A stretch of 36,377 nucleotides of DNA from Prevotella amnii DSM 23384 = JCM 14753 (GTDB lineage: Bacteria; Bacteroidota; Bacteroidia; Bacteroidales; Bacteroidaceae), in NCBI RefSeq assembly GCF_000378745.1, contig NZ_KB905285.1, forward strand, positions 1 to 36,377, given 5' to 3'. A program made the translations under genes and the position numbers. The notes beneath the pieces were generated by a model. That model did no database searches. It had not been told where the DNA came from and saw only the letters and a program-made list of their open reading frames with translations. Position 1 is the first letter of the stretch; each line of letters starts with the position of its first letter. Shown here one piece after another: positions 8,743 to 18,784 of this stretch.

Positions 8743-11334
8743 ATGACATTTGACAAATTTACTATTAAAGCGCAAGAAGTTATACAAAGTGCTGTTAACA
8801 TTGCACAGCAACATGGTCAGCAAATAATAGAACCTTTACATCTTTTAGCAGGAGCTATAGATAAAGGAAAAGAAGTTACTAACTATGTTTTTCAGAAAAT
8901 TGGTGTAACTCCTCAGAACATTGCAATGGCTGTAAATAGTGAGCTTCAACACTTGCCAAAAGTCCAAGGAGGAGAACCTTATTTTTCATCAGATACTAAT
9001 AAGGTTTTACAAAAAGCTACAGAAATATCACAACAGCTGGGCGATGAGTTTATAAGTATAGAGCCTTTACTCTTAGCTCTACTTACAGTAAATAGTACTG
9101 CTGCACGAATATTAAAGGATGCTGGGTGCACCGAAAAAGAACTTAAAAAAGCTATTAATGAGTTGCGTCAAGGACAGAAAGTGCAATCACAGAGTGGAGA
9201 TGAAAACTATCAATCACTTGAAAAATATGCTCACAACTTAGTAGAAGATGCTCGTAACGGTAAGCTAGATCCTGTAATTGGTCGTGATGAGGAAATTAGA
9301 AGAGTACTTCAGATATTATCTCGCCGTACAAAAAACAATCCTATATTAATAGGTGAGCCAGGAACTGGTAAAACTGCTATTGTAGAAGGACTGGCTGAAC
9401 GTATAGTGCGTGGAGATGTTCCTGAAAACTTAAAAGATAAAAAGCTTTATTCTCTTGACATGGGTGCTCTTATAGCTGGAGCAAAATACAAAGGAGAGTT
9501 TGAAGAACGTTTAAAATCTGTTATTAAGGAAGTTACTAATAGCGATGGTAATATAATTCTTTTTATAGACGAAATACACACCTTAGTAGGAGCTGGAGGT
9601 GGTGGTGAAGGAGCCATGGATGCTGCTAATATTCTCAAACCAGCACTTGCTCGTGGCGAGTTAAGAGCTATTGGAGCCACTACTTTAAATGAATATCAAA
9701 AATATTTTGAAAAAGATAAGGCTTTAGAGCGTCGTTTCCAAACTGTTATGGTAGATGAACCTACAGAGTTAGATGCTATCTCTATTCTACGTGGCTTAAA
9801 AGAACGTTATGAGAATCACCACAAGGTACGTATACAAGATGATGCTTGTATCGCTGCAGTAAAGCTTTCTGAGCGGTATATATCTGATCGATTCCTACCC
9901 GATAAAGCTATTGATCTTATGGACGAAGCTGCTGCAAAGCTACGTATGGAACGCGATTCTGTGCCTGAAGAGTTAGATGAAATTACTCGTCGATTAAAAC
10001 AATTAGAAATAGAACGTGAAGCAATTAAGCGTGAAAACGATGAAAACAAGATGGCTCTTTTAGATAAAGATATTGCAGAACTTAAAGAGCAAGAACATAG
10101 CTTTAGGGCTAAATGGGAAAACGAACGTGCACTTGTTAATAAAATACAACAAGATAAACAAGAAATAGAACATTTAAAGTATGAGGCTGAACGTGCAGAA
10201 CGTGAAGGAAATTACGAACGTGTTGCTGAAATTAGATATTCTAAACTAAAAGCATTAGAAGATAATATCCAGAATATAAAGAAGCAATTATTATCGGCAC
10301 AAGGTAATGAAGCTATGGTAAGAGAGGAGGTTACCGCTGATGATATTGCAGAAGTAGTAAGCAGATGGACAGGTATACCAGTTACACGTATGATGCAAAG
10401 CGAACGTGAAAAACTACTTCACCTTGAAGAAGAACTACATAAACGTGTAATAGGACAAGAAGAAGCTATTACTGCTGTCGCTGATGCTGTTCGTAGATCA
10501 CGTGCCGGATTACAAGATCCTAAAAAGCCTATTGCTTCGTTTATATTCCTTGGTACTACTGGTACAGGTAAAACAGAGTTAGCTAAAGCATTAGCTGATT
10601 ATCTTTTCAATGACGAAACAATGATGACAAGAATTGATATGAGTGAATATCAAGAAAAGTTTAGTGTTTCTCGACTAATAGGTGCGCCTCCAGGATATGT
10701 TGGTTATGATGAAGGTGGACAACTTACCGAAGCTGTACGGCGTAAACCTTACTCTGTGGTCTTATTTGATGAAATAGAAAAAGCTCACCCTGATGTGTTC
10801 AATATATTGTTACAAGTATTAGACGATGGTAGACTTACTGATAACAAAGGACGCACGGTAAACTTTAAAAACACTATTATCATTATGACTTCAAACCTTG
10901 GCTCACAATACATACAGCAGCAATTCCAAGAACTGAGAGAGGATAATAGAGAACAAATTATAGAACATACAAAGACTGAGGTTATGAATATGTTAAAACA
11001 AACTATACGACCTGAATTCTTAAATCGTATTGACGAGACTATAATGTTCTTACCACTCACACAAGAGCAGATTGCTGGTGTAGTAAGGTTACAGTTAGAA
11101 CGTGCTAAGGAGATGCTAATGCCGCAAGGACTTGTTTTAACATGGACAGAGTCAGCTGTAAAACATCTTGCAGAAATTGGATATGATCCAGAATTTGGAG
11201 CACGCCCTGTAAAAAGAGCTATACAGCACTATGTACTCAATGATTTAAGTAAATCTATCTTAGCTGGTACTGTTAATAGAGAAAAGCCTATTAATATAGA
11301 CTACTATAACGGGGCGCTTGTTTTTAAGAATTAA
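8743..11334 (+). CDS. clpB: ATP-dependent disaggregase ClpB
   Basis: An 863-residue Hsp100 chaperone that threads aggregated proteins through a hexameric ring, working with DnaK. All parts are present at normal length: N-terminal Clp repeats (about 1-145); first AAA+ domain with Walker A GEPGTGKT near residue 204 and Walker B LFIDEIH near 272-278; a coiled-coil middle domain rich in K, E and R (about 400-530); and second AAA+ domain with Walker A GTTGTGKT near 604, the pore loop [13 protein letters not shown] near 649-661, and Walker B VVLFDEIE. The middle domain separates ClpB from ClpA, ClpC and ClpX. It stands alone on the plus strand, divergent from the macroglobulin operon, and ends at a strong hairpin (11386-11426). 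Confidence 0.97.
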   Translation: MTFDKFTIKAQEVIQSAVNIAQQHGQQIIEPLHLLAGAIDKGKEVTNYVFQKIGVTPQNIAMAVNSELQHLPKVQGGEPYFSSDTNKVLQKATEISQQLGDEFISIEPLLLALLTVNSTAARILKDAGCTEKELKKAINELRQGQKVQSQSGDENYQSLEKYAHNLVEDARNGKLDPVIGRDEEIRRVLQILSRRTKNNPILIGEPGTGKTAIVEGLAERIVRGDVPENLKDKKLYSLDMGALIAGAKYKGEFEERLKSVIKEVTNSDGNIILFIDEIHTLVGAGGGGEGAMDAANILKPALARGELRAIGATTLNEYQKYFEKDKALERRFQTVMVDEPTELDAISILRGLKERYENHHKVRIQDDACIAAVKLSERYISDRFLPDKAIDLMDEAAAKLRMERDSVPEELDEITRRLKQLEIEREAIKRENDENKMALLDKDIAELKEQEHSFRAKWENERALVNKIQQDKQEIEHLKYEAERAEREGNYERVAEIRYSKLKALEDNIQNIKKQLLSAQGNEAMVREEVTADDIAEVVSRWTGIPVTRMMQSEREKLLHLEEELHKRVIGQEEAITAVADAVRRSRAGLQDPKKPIASFIFLGTTGTGKTELAKALADYLFNDETMMTRIDMSEYQEKFSVSRLIGAPPGYVGYDEGGQLTEAVRRKPYSVVLFDEIEKAHPDVFNILLQVLDDGRLTDNKGRTVNFKNTIIIMTSNLGSQYIQQQFQELREDNREQIIEHTKTEVMNMLKQTIRPEFLNRIDETIMFLPLTQEQIAGVVRLQLERAKEMLMPQGLVLTWTESAVKHLAEIGYDPEFGARPVKRAIQHYVLNDLSKSILAGTVNREKPINIDYYNGALVFKN

Positions 11335-11385
11335 TATGATTTTTACTCATATTAGGTTATAAGAGAAAATATATTATTACAATAG

Positions 11386-11426
11386 AAAATGGGGAGTAGA
11401 CTTGTAAAAGCTCTACTCCCCATTTT
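11386..11426. terminator. Bidirectional terminator between clpB and the cupin gene
   Basis: AAAATGGGGAGTAGA (11386-11400) and TCTACTCCCCATTTT (11412-11426) form a perfect 15-bp stem with an 11-base loop. The ends are T-rich on the plus strand and mirror-image on the minus strand, so it can serve both convergent genes. Confidence 0.85.
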
Positions 11427-11439
11427 ATTTATATTTTAC

Positions 11440-11478
11440 AAAAAGGCTGAATCCTATTTACTTAGAACCAGTCTTTTT
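11440..11478. terminator. Second hairpin downstream of the cupin gene
   Basis: AAAAAGGCTG (11440-11449) pairs with CAGTCTTTTT (11469-11478), with one G-U pair on the plus strand and one A-C mismatch on the minus strand. It lies just past the cupin stop and could add to its termination. The loop is 19 bases. Confidence 0.45.
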
Positions 11479-11518
11479 GTCTATTTATAAAATTATCAAA
11501 ATTGATAGATTTATTAGT

Positions 11519-11851
11519 CTAACCTAAATTAGGCACAATGGCATAATAAACAACATCATGATCTGTACAGTTTTCAAACCAATGCATATGACCCTCAGGG
11601 CAGTAATGTACCTGACCAACACGCGCTACCTCCGTTTTATCATCATAATGCACTGTAAGCTCTCCACTTATTATAAACATTGTTTCAAACGAATTTATAT
11701 GCTTATGCTTACCACTTGAAGCACCAGGACGTAAAGTAGAATACATTATACGCACTTTATTATCAACATAGCTGCGAATGTCAAGTTTTCCTGTTCCTCC
11801 CTTAAAGCCTTCTATATGCTCTTCTGGAATTTTATCAAAATCTATAATCAT
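11519..11851 (-). CDS. Single-domain cupin protein
   Basis: A 110-residue cupin with both metal-binding motifs intact. Motif 1 runs from G43 through H49, H51 and E56 to G63 (KHKHINSFETMFIISGE). Motif 2 runs from G79 through P85, G87 and H90 to N94 (YCPEGHMHWFEN). The expected metal ligands are H49, H51, E56 and H90. Cupins of this size bind small molecules or act as simple isomerases or dioxygenases; the specific role cannot be told. I chose the ATG at 11851 (MIIDFDKIPEE). The frame extends five codons to a TTG at 11866, but the ATG has AAGAG nine bases upstream and the protein then starts at the fold. It lies 64 bases downstream of the TonB receptor gene on the same strand. Confidence 0.82.
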   Translation of the reverse strand: MIIDFDKIPEEHIEGFKGGTGKLDIRSYVDNKVRIMYSTLRPGASSGKHKHINSFETMFIISGELTVHYDDKTEVARVGQVHYCPEGHMHWFENCTDHDVVYYAIVPNLG

Positions 11852-11915
11852 AATGTCTCTTATCAAAAATTTCTTATTTAAAAAGAATTATATAGTTTTT
11901 AAAAATACTTTTTTT

Positions 11916-14900
11916 TTAGAATGTATATCTTAATCCTAACTGACCACGCCATCTACTATTATAATCAACATAATTACGGGCAACATGAGTACCATCAAAC
12001 TTAAATACTCCCTTACCTTTATAGTTAAAAGGACTATAATAGCCATTAAAGTTATCGCCGTAAGTATGTCCCCAATCTTTATTTAAAAGATTTGCTACAT
12101 TTATAATATCAAGACTTAGTTCTATACCATTGATATTATTACCTACTTTGAAACTAAATTTCTGAGCTATATGAAGATCAAAGTGGCTTTCAAAAGGCAT
12201 ATTATCTGCAAATCGTTCAAAAAATTCTCCACGATGATTTTTCATATAAGACTCAGACCCTAAATACTCTTTCATCAAAGCACGTTGCTGCTCTGGAGTA
12301 AGCATACCTGAGTATTTTGGTCCTAATACTTTAGTTATAAGTGGGTAAATATCCTTACTATTATCTACTCGAACATCGGTAGCAAACTTCATTTTATCTA
12401 TTTGCTCATCTGTTGGGATAAAGAATGCATCATTACCAGTAGCATCATCTCCATTCATATCACCATACATTTCTATAGAATAAGGTGAGCCGCTACGACC
12501 TTGATAGATCATTCCTATTGTTGTTTGCCAAGCTTTCTTATAACCATACTGTAAATGATAATAAGCACTTGCTTGAACACGGTGAGGTACATTATAAGCA
12601 CTAAATGTCAGCTCAGGATCATTAGGATTACGATATGTTGTATTAAAAGAAAAATTGCTTGCTGCAACAGAAGATGTTCCGCTATTAATACTCTTAGACC
12701 TCGTATAAGTATAACTTGCCATAAGATCTAATCCAAAGTTGAAATGCTTTTCTCCTTTTAAAGACAAACTTAAAGTATATCCCTTATTAGTATTATATAG
12801 AGCATAAACATGGCTATAAGGAGTGCCTTTTGTAGTTTTTTCAAGCATAGGACGATTATCCCAAGTGTAACCAGTCTCATCTCCGAAGGTCTTACCAGTA
12901 AGGTCATAAGCCAAATCCTTATAATAAATATCATTTAATGTCTTAGAATAAATAGCCTCTGCCGTCCAATCTATATCTAATAATCTTGCATCAAAGCCAA
13001 GATTAAATTTTAATGCCTGAGGCAGTTTAAACCTATCATCAAAAACATCTACTTCTTGGCTTCCAGAAGCTTTTAGCTTTTCTGCATTCGACAATTGTTT
13101 ATTTGGATCAAGCACAAGTTTAACACCTTTAGGATTATTTACAGAATAAGTCGTTAGCTGAACACCTGTTTTTGCAAAATTATTACTTATCCAAACATAT
13201 GGGACACGACCAGTAAACACACCTACTCCACCACGAAGAATAAAACGACGATCTTTATTTATATCCCAACGAAAACCTACTCGTGGGCTCCATAAAGGAG
13301 TACTTGATAATTTATGATTTGTACGAACTCCCCAATTATGCTTTGAAGCATAATCATTAAACCCTTGGTTTTCTTCAGGAGTATCGAAAAATAAAGGTAT
13401 ATCCACGCGCAAGCCATACGTAATCATTAATGATGGCATTATAGCCCACTTGTCTTGTGCATAGAAACCTAATTGACCTGCAGCAAAAGGTGTTCTCCAG
13501 CGTTTATTTCCTGTAACATCTACATTAGCCTGACCATACTTATAACTACGAAAATACTTTTCCTTATCATTGAAAGTATTTGCTACATCATCTTTATAGT
13601 ATTTTTCAAAGCTTTTAAAATCATCAAACTGATAGGTTCCTGTATAATCTTGAATATATAAATTAGCAAACTTATAATATTCATCATGTGTACCAAATGT
13701 AAACGTATGATTTCCCTTATATATCGTCAAATTATCTTCAAAAGTATATATATCTTGATCCAATGAATTGGCTGCAGAGGAACGCTCATTACCTATGTTT
13801 ATATTACCTCCATTATCTCTCACAGAAATACTTGGGAAAAAAGATCTTACATCACGCTTATCTCGTACACGAACATATGTAGCACGCACTTCATTGCTTA
13901 TTGTAGGAGCAATACGACTATGAAGCTCTGCTGTTAAAGAATTGGTTACACTCTTAAAAGGATAAGTATATAAGTTGTCATTAATAGAAGTTGCTGAACT
14001 TACATTATTAAGTCGCTTTGCAACAACATTACTCCAACGAAATGAAAACTTATTAGCCTCATTAATATTCCAATCTATCTTAGCTCCTATCTTATTACTT
14101 TTAGTATAGATATCTGGATTAGAAAAACCTCCATCATATTCCACACCTTGTTTTTTAGCCATTTCTTTTATCATATCTAAAACAGAATTGGCTCTTTCTT
14201 TATTTACTCTTGACCCTTCTTGCCCATATCCATTCAGGTTAGGATATATCTTATTGGCATGCTCATAATTAACAAAGAAGAATAACTTATTCTTTATAAT
14301 AGGTCCACCAAAAGTGAAACCTGCTTGATACTCATTCTGCTTATTATACTTTGGCGCATAACCTGTTCCGTCAGAAAAAGGATAAGAACTTCCTATAAGA
14401 TATTGATTATTACCAAAACCATATACGCTTCCATGAAACTGATTAGTACCACTCTTAGTGATGGCATTTATAGCACCACCAGTAAAACCACTCTGACGTA
14501 CATCAAAAGGCGCAACATTTACCTGTATTTGCTCTATTGTTTCCATAGAAACAGGCTGACCTCCTGCCTGACCTCCATTAGATCCACTTGCAGCCAAACC
14601 AAACATATCATTATTCATCGCGCCATCTATCATAAATGTGTTATAACGGTTACTAGTACCTGCAAACGAAATAGCACCATTAGATGATGTTGTTATTTGA
14701 GGGTTTAGACGAGCCACATCAGCAATACCATGAGTGATACTGGGCATTTCTGCAATTTGCTTTGAAGAGATAGCCTGTGCTGCACCTGTCTTTGTGCCGT
14801 TAAGCCCTGCATTACCTGTTACTACTACTTCTTGAAGCTCTTTAGAATCGTCTTCCATTCTGCAAGACAAATCTTCAGTTTCCCCCAACCGTAGATTAAC

Positions 14901-15176
14901 ATTCTTAAAAATCTTAGTCTTTTGACCAATGTAAGCTATTTCCACTTTATATGGACCGCCTACACGCATACCTTCGATGGAGAATCTACCATCAATGTTT
15001 GTGACTGCTCTGTAAATAGTTCCAGATGGTTGGTGCGTAGCTGTCACTGTTGCTCCAATCACATCCTCCCCTTGAGAAGTTACCTTACCACTAATTCCTG
15101 ATGTTGTTATCTGTGCCATGGTAGTACTTACCATTGCAACTAACATTACAATCAGAAAGAACAATCTTTTCTGCAT
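11916..15176 (-). CDS. Oar-like TonB-dependent outer-membrane receptor
   Basis: A 1086-residue outer-membrane receptor. It begins with a signal peptide (MQKRLFFLIVMLVAMVSTTMAQ). A carboxypeptidase-regulatory-like beta domain follows (about 25-110: GISGKVTSQGEDVIGATVTA, IEGMRVGGPYKVEI). Next is a plug with VVVTGN and TGGAINAITKSGTNQFHGSV, typical of the Oar group. The rest is a long beta-barrel ending in WRGQLGLRYTF, with the C-terminal phenylalanine expected by the barrel assembly machinery. Oar-type receptors differ from SusC in lacking a SusD partner, and none is present here. Substrates are mostly unknown; some members move peptides or proteins. The cupin gene lies 64 bases downstream. Start ATG at 15176. 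Confidence 0.9.
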   Translation of the reverse strand: MQKRLFFLIVMLVAMVSTTMAQITTSGISGKVTSQGEDVIGATVTATHQPSGTIYRAVTNIDGRFSIEGMRVGGPYKVEIAYIGQKTKIFKNVNLRLGETEDLSCRMEDDSKELQEVVVTGNAGLNGTKTGAAQAISSKQIAEMPSITHGIADVARLNPQITTSSNGAISFAGTSNRYNTFMIDGAMNNDMFGLAASGSNGGQAGGQPVSMETIEQIQVNVAPFDVRQSGFTGGAINAITKSGTNQFHGSVYGFGNNQYLIGSSYPFSDGTGYAPKYNKQNEYQAGFTFGGPIIKNKLFFFVNYEHANKIYPNLNGYGQEGSRVNKERANSVLDMIKEMAKKQGVEYDGGFSNPDIYTKSNKIGAKIDWNINEANKFSFRWSNVVAKRLNNVSSATSINDNLYTYPFKSVTNSLTAELHSRIAPTISNEVRATYVRVRDKRDVRSFFPSISVRDNGGNINIGNERSSAANSLDQDIYTFEDNLTIYKGNHTFTFGTHDEYYKFANLYIQDYTGTYQFDDFKSFEKYYKDDVANTFNDKEKYFRSYKYGQANVDVTGNKRWRTPFAAGQLGFYAQDKWAIMPSLMITYGLRVDIPLFFDTPEENQGFNDYASKHNWGVRTNHKLSSTPLWSPRVGFRWDINKDRRFILRGGVGVFTGRVPYVWISNNFAKTGVQLTTYSVNNPKGVKLVLDPNKQLSNAEKLKASGSQEVDVFDDRFKLPQALKFNLGFDARLLDIDWTAEAIYSKTLNDIYYKDLAYDLTGKTFGDETGYTWDNRPMLEKTTKGTPYSHVYALYNTNKGYTLSLSLKGEKHFNFGLDLMASYTYTRSKSINSGTSSVAASNFSFNTTYRNPNDPELTFSAYNVPHRVQASAYYHLQYGYKKAWQTTIGMIYQGRSGSPYSIEMYGDMNGDDATGNDAFFIPTDEQIDKMKFATDVRVDNSKDIYPLITKVLGPKYSGMLTPEQQRALMKEYLGSESYMKNHRGEFFERFADNMPFESHFDLHIAQKFSFKVGNNINGIELSLDIINVANLLNKDWGHTYGDNFNGYYSPFNYKGKGVFKFDGTHVARNYVDYNSRWRGQLGLRYTF

Positions 15177-15226
15177 AGTTTAAAAAATTAAATGAAAATT
15201 ATTAAAAGTGATTTTAATTCTTTTTG

Positions 15227-15234
15227 CAAATTTA
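15227..15234 (-). promoter_or_regulatory. Candidate -7 element for the TonB receptor
   Basis: CAAATTTA on the plus strand reads TAAATTTG on the minus strand, fitting TAnnTTTG, 50 bases upstream of the receptor ATG. No -33 TTTG at proper spacing was seen. The region is AT-rich, so chance matches are likely. Confidence 0.28.
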
Positions 15235-15359
15235 ATAAAACAACTTTAAAAGCCGCTTATTTTTTTGTTAAATTGTTAAGTCCTTGAATAATATTATAAA
15301 TAAAATAGTATTTGTCATTTTAAAACTCTATAACAAAAAAGTGATGTAAGAAACTATTA

Positions 15360-16157
15360 TCATACACCACCTTCTTCGTTTTTTATGTCTATAAAAATAT
15401 TATTTCTTTCTCTTTTTGTTAATTGTGCCATAGTTACAGCGCTAAGACCAGCTGTTTCTGTTCGTAATCGGCTATCTCCTAAAGTAACACTTTGAAAACC
15501 ATTAGCCAAAGCCAAATCTACTTCTTCTATAGAAAAATCGCCCTCTGGCCCTATAAGTATAAGTACATCTCTTTCTAAAACGTTACGTTTTGTTAGTAAA
15601 GAAAATAAATCTTTCTTTTTTATTTCCTCATAACAATGACATATAAACTTATTAATAGAAGGCTTTTTATTAGAAGATGTAGTAGCTGAAACTCTACGTA
15701 TAAAGTCGCCAAACGAGGTCATTTCATTAACTATAGGTTTCCACCCCTTACGGCTCTGCTTCATAGCTGATATTATAATCTTTTCTATTCTATCAATACG
15801 TAACTGTTTGCGCTCAGAAAATCTACAGCTTAAAAATGTAATCTCATCTATCCCTATTTCTGTAACTTTTTCAGCTAACCATTCTATACGCCCAATATCC
15901 TTAGTAGGAGCTATGGCTAAATGAATATGCCCTCGCCAGTTTTTTTTCTGACAAAGGGTTTCTTTTATTGTATAAAAACAATGTTTAGCAGAAGTCATTG
16001 TCACTTGTGCCCGATAGAAATATCCTGCTCCGTCCATGAGGAAAAGCTCATCTCCCTGCTTCATACGTAAAACCCTAACAGCGTGAACCATCTCTTCTGC
16101 TGGCAGCTCCGTAGAATTTTTAACGTCGGGAACATAGAAAAATCTTACTTCTTTCAT
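15360..16157 (-). CDS. rsmE: 16S rRNA (uracil-1498-N3)-methyltransferase
   Basis: RsmE methylates U1498 of 16S rRNA with S-adenosylmethionine. The 265-residue protein shows the family layout. An N-terminal PUA-like RNA-binding part (HAVRVLRMKQGDELFLMDGAG) is followed by a SPOUT knotted methyltransferase domain, with WLAEKVTEIGIDEI, MKQSRKGWKP, and the knot motifs LIGPEGDFSIEEV and VTLGDSRLRTETAGLSAV near the C-terminus. The second glycine of the usual GPEGG is aspartate, a common variation. It is the last gene of the minus-strand cluster, starting 20 bases after the bifunctional nuclease stop. Confidence 0.93.
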   Translation of the reverse strand: MKEVRFFYVPDVKNSTELPAEEMVHAVRVLRMKQGDELFLMDGAGYFYRAQVTMTSAKHCFYTIKETLCQKKNWRGHIHLAIAPTKDIGRIEWLAEKVTEIGIDEITFLSCRFSERKQLRIDRIEKIIISAMKQSRKGWKPIVNEMTSFGDFIRRVSATTSSNKKPSINKFICHCYEEIKKKDLFSLLTKRNVLERDVLILIGPEGDFSIEEVDLALANGFQSVTLGDSRLRTETAGLSAVTMAQLTKRERNNIFIDIKNEEGGV

Positions 16158-16177
16158 TTATTGTCTACAGATATTTG

Positions 16178-16732
16178 TTATGCCTTATCTTTACTCGTAC
16201 GCTTATTTAGCTCATCTCTAATGAGTGAAGCTAACTCGTAATCTTCTAAAGCTATAGCCCTTTTAAGAGCACTGTTAAGCATATCACTATTTAGCGCATT
16301 TATAGGCAATGCTACGCGTTCTTTATTTATATTAATAGCACAGCTTTGCTGATTGAACAATTTCTCTTCAATATATATTTCAAGTTTAGCCACTAAAGCT
16401 AAAAGAATAGCATCAGAAGCACGTATGGAAGTATAGCTCAAATCATCTTTACTAATCAAATATACTTTATACTCACCATCTACAATTCCGTTTATCAAAA
16501 CCTCATAATGCTCATAACTCATCATAGGATTAAGAGTACACAATACTTCAGGTAACCAATTAGTAGTATTCACTTTTCCTGCTAAACGCATAGACAATTC
16601 ATGCTCAACATTATCATTGCACACAATAGCTATATGCCTATTCTTTTCCATATTCTCTAATAGAATAAGGTAAAGATTACTGGAATCGACTAACTGGGTC
16701 AGACCTGAATATTTAAGTGGTATCTTATTCAT
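16178..16732 (-). CDS. Bifunctional nuclease family protein (DUF151) with UVR-like tail
   Basis: A 184-residue protein with the DUF151 domain: KYSGLTQLVDSSNLYLILLE at the start, MSYEHYEVLINGI in the middle, and IRASDAILLALVAKLEIYI, the conserved acidic helix. Members of this family have been described as nucleases acting on DNA and RNA. The C-terminal EDYELASLIRDELNKR resembles the UvrB/UvrC interaction motif often fused to this domain in Bacteroidota. I chose the ATG at 16732. The open frame continues 29 codons upstream, but that part lies within the nucleoside permease gene in another frame. The start overlaps the permease stop as ATGA, which suggests translational coupling. Confidence 0.85.
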   Translation of the reverse strand: MNKIPLKYSGLTQLVDSSNLYLILLENMEKNRHIAIVCNDNVEHELSMRLAGKVNTTNWLPEVLCTLNPMMSYEHYEVLINGIVDGEYKVYLISKDDLSYTSIRASDAILLALVAKLEIYIEEKLFNQQSCAININKERVALPINALNSDMLNSALKRAIALEDYELASLIRDELNKRTSKDKA

Positions 16733-17994
16733 TGAGCTTTCTTTGGACGAAAAATAATAGCAAATGATACACCTACTATAAGAGCATAACCAGCAAAAAT
16801 AAACCAACATGCAGGCCAATCTCCCACTGTTATAGTGTTATCACCTATAGGCATAGCATGCGTATAAGCATTAATGACAGCCTGAGCAACGAGAGTTCCT
16901 ATGGTCGCCCCTATACCATTTGTCATTAACATAAATAAGCCTTGTGCCGATGAGCGTAGCGAAGCTTCTGTATAATTATCGACAAATAAAGAGCCTGAAA
17001 TATTAAAAAAGTCGAAAGCTACACCATAAATTATCATTGATAAGATAAATAACAAGACACCGGGAAAACCTGGATTACCCAAACCAAACAACCCAAAACG
17101 TAATACCCATGCAAACATAGCTATAAGCATTACATTCTTTATACCATAATGCTTCATAAAGAATGGTATTAGCAAAATACAACAAGTTTCACTTACTTGT
17201 GAAAGGCTTATTAATATATTAGCATGCTGCACACCAAATGCTTGAGCATACTGTGGCTCGGCACCAAAACTAAATAAAAAAGGATTAGCAAAACTATTAG
17301 TTATCTGTAAACTAACACCTAATAACATCGAAAAAATAAAGAATATAGCCATTTTCTTTTCCTTGAACAAGGCAAAAGCACGAAGACCAAAGGCATCTAT
17401 AAAACTCTTCTTATCTACATCCTTAGAAACCTTACAAGCAGGTAAAGTAAATGTATAAAAGAACAATATTATACTTACAACACCTGAAGTAACAAACTGG
17501 TTTTGATTACTTTGAAAACCTAATATATCTACTAACCACATTGTCAAAATAAAACCTATTGTCCCAAACACACGTATAGAAGGGAAAGCTTTAACTGTAT
17601 CCATACCTGCATCGCTTAAAGCAGAATAAGCTACAGAATTAGACAATGCTAATGTAGGCATATAAAAAGATACTGACAAAGAATACAAACTAAAGATTAT
17701 AGAAAACTCTGCGCGAACGCCGGCACTCAAGCCATAAGCGGCAGTGCAAAACATAAACAAGCCTGCCAAGAAATGACAAATACCTAACAATCGTTGAGCC
17801 TGAACCCATCTATCAGCAATGATACCCATAATAGCAGGCATAAAAATAGATACTACCCCCTGCATAGAATAAAACCAACCTATATCACGACTAATACCAA
17901 GGTTACCAAGATACCTACCCATAGAGGTTAGATAAGCTCCCCACACTGCGAACTCTAAAAAGTTCATCAACGCTAAACGCACTTTCAAACTCAT
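16729..17994 (-). CDS. nupG: Nucleoside permease, MFS nucleoside:H+ symporter family
   Basis: A 421-residue inner-membrane protein with about 12 hydrophobic spans, the size of E. coli NupG/XapB. The N-terminus (LALMNFLEFAVWGAYLTSMG) and the IIADRWVQAQRLLGICH loop are typical of the nucleoside:H+ symporter family, as are the FSEASLRSSAQGLF-like stretch (here TEASLRSSAQGLFMLMTNG) and the nearby family segments. It imports nucleosides using the proton gradient. It shares a minus-strand run with the DUF3256 gene (73 bases upstream) and the bifunctional nuclease, whose ATG overlaps its TGA. The gene symbol is by family; the exact nucleoside range is not known. Confidence 0.87.
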   Translation of the reverse strand: MSLKVRLALMNFLEFAVWGAYLTSMGRYLGNLGISRDIGWFYSMQGVVSIFMPAIMGIIADRWVQAQRLLGICHFLAGLFMFCTAAYGLSAGVRAEFSIIFSLYSLSVSFYMPTLALSNSVAYSALSDAGMDTVKAFPSIRVFGTIGFILTMWLVDILGFQSNQNQFVTSGVVSIILFFYTFTLPACKVSKDVDKKSFIDAFGLRAFALFKEKKMAIFFIFSMLLGVSLQITNSFANPFLFSFGAEPQYAQAFGVQHANILISLSQVSETCCILLIPFFMKHYGIKNVMLIAMFAWVLRFGLFGLGNPGFPGVLLFILSMIIYGVAFDFFNISGSLFVDNYTEASLRSSAQGLFMLMTNGIGATIGTLVAQAVINAYTHAMPIGDNTITVGDWPACWFIFAGYALIVGVSFAIIFRPKKAQ

Positions 17995-18067
17995 TTTTTA
18001 TATGTTATTTATGATTTAATAAAAGTGATAGAATCATTATAAAACTTGTTTCGTTACAATAAAAACA

Positions 18068-18667
18068 TTATTTAAACCCATTATCTTGCCAATGCAATAC
18101 CTTAGTTTTAATTATGGGTTTAACTCGCTCATATTCCTTTTTTCCTAAAAGAGGAAAAGAATAATCCACTATTAGATCATTTTTTTTCTCCAATAAAGTG
18201 AAAACAACAAAATAAGGCGATAACAAACTTTTCAGCTCATTGTAAGTAGACTCTTGCATTGTATCAGGCCTCTCTGTATGCAAAGTTAAGTCTATTTTGC
18301 TGTATTTTTGTACACGCCAATCTGTAGAATATATATTAAGCTCACTATCAGAAGTGGGATAATTCCACGATTTTACTACTGCTATAGTGTTAGTATTTAT
18401 CTTCTTTATTTGAAGATAAGTTTTATTATTCAATCTTACTTTCAGATAATTATCTGTCATTTTTTCTATTCTTGTGGTGTCGCCTAATAAGTTTTTTACT
18501 GGGACATAAGGCTTTTTCTTCACACCATCTATAAGGTCTGTACGTAAACTCTTATCAAGATAAGGTATTAGCCCTTTGGGCATATTAACCCAAATATCGC
18601 GCATAGATTGAGCTGAAACACAGCTACAACCCATATAAAACATAATCGCTACAAATAATAATTTCAT
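18068..18667 (-). CDS. DUF3256 family exported protein
   Basis: A 199-residue protein with an N-terminal export signal (MKLLFVAIMFYMGCSCVSAQ). It may be cut after the alanine before Q, or lipidated at a cysteine near residues 14-16; the sequence does not decide. The mature part begins SMRDIWVNMPKGLIPYLDKS, which I recognise as the Bacteroidales DUF3256 family, of unknown function. The conserved WVNMPKGLIPYL and DLIDGVKK stretches are present, and no catalytic motif is visible. I chose ATG 18667 over the TTG immediately before it. It heads the cluster with nupG, the bifunctional nuclease and rsmE. Confidence 0.75.
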   Translation of the reverse strand: MKLLFVAIMFYMGCSCVSAQSMRDIWVNMPKGLIPYLDKSLRTDLIDGVKKKPYVPVKNLLGDTTRIEKMTDNYLKVRLNNKTYLQIKKINTNTIAVVKSWNYPTSDSELNIYSTDWRVQKYSKIDLTLHTERPDTMQESTYNELKSLLSPYFVVFTLLEKKNDLIVDYSFPLLGKKEYERVKPIIKTKVLHWQDNGFK

Positions 18668-18757
18668 CAAAATAATAAGAATATTTTGTATCCAACCATT
18701 CTTTTAATAACCTTTCATCTCCTATAGAGCTTTAAGGCTATAACTATAAAATCTGCA

Positions 18758-18765
18758 CAAAGATA
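18758..18765 (-). promoter_or_regulatory. Candidate -7 element for the DUF3256-nupG-nuclease-rsmE cluster
   Basis: CAAAGATA reads TATCTTTG on the minus strand (TAnnTTTG), 91 bases upstream of the DUF3256 start. No -33 box at standard spacing was seen. It lies back to back with the promoter of the zinc-ribbon gene. Confidence 0.4.
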
Positions 18766-18784
18766 CAAAAAAACTGGTATTTAC

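Noticed and set aside
11852..11866. TTG-initiated extension of the cupin
   Set aside because: An ATG five codons later has a ribosome-binding-like AAGAG and starts at the fold.
14325..14687. 120-codon plus-strand open frame within the TonB receptor gene
   Set aside because: It is antisense to a clearly conserved receptor and its composition is a shadow of that frame.
16733..16819. N-terminal extension of the bifunctional nuclease
   Set aside because: These codons lie within the nucleoside permease gene in another frame; the ATG at 16732 overlapping the permease stop is the better start.
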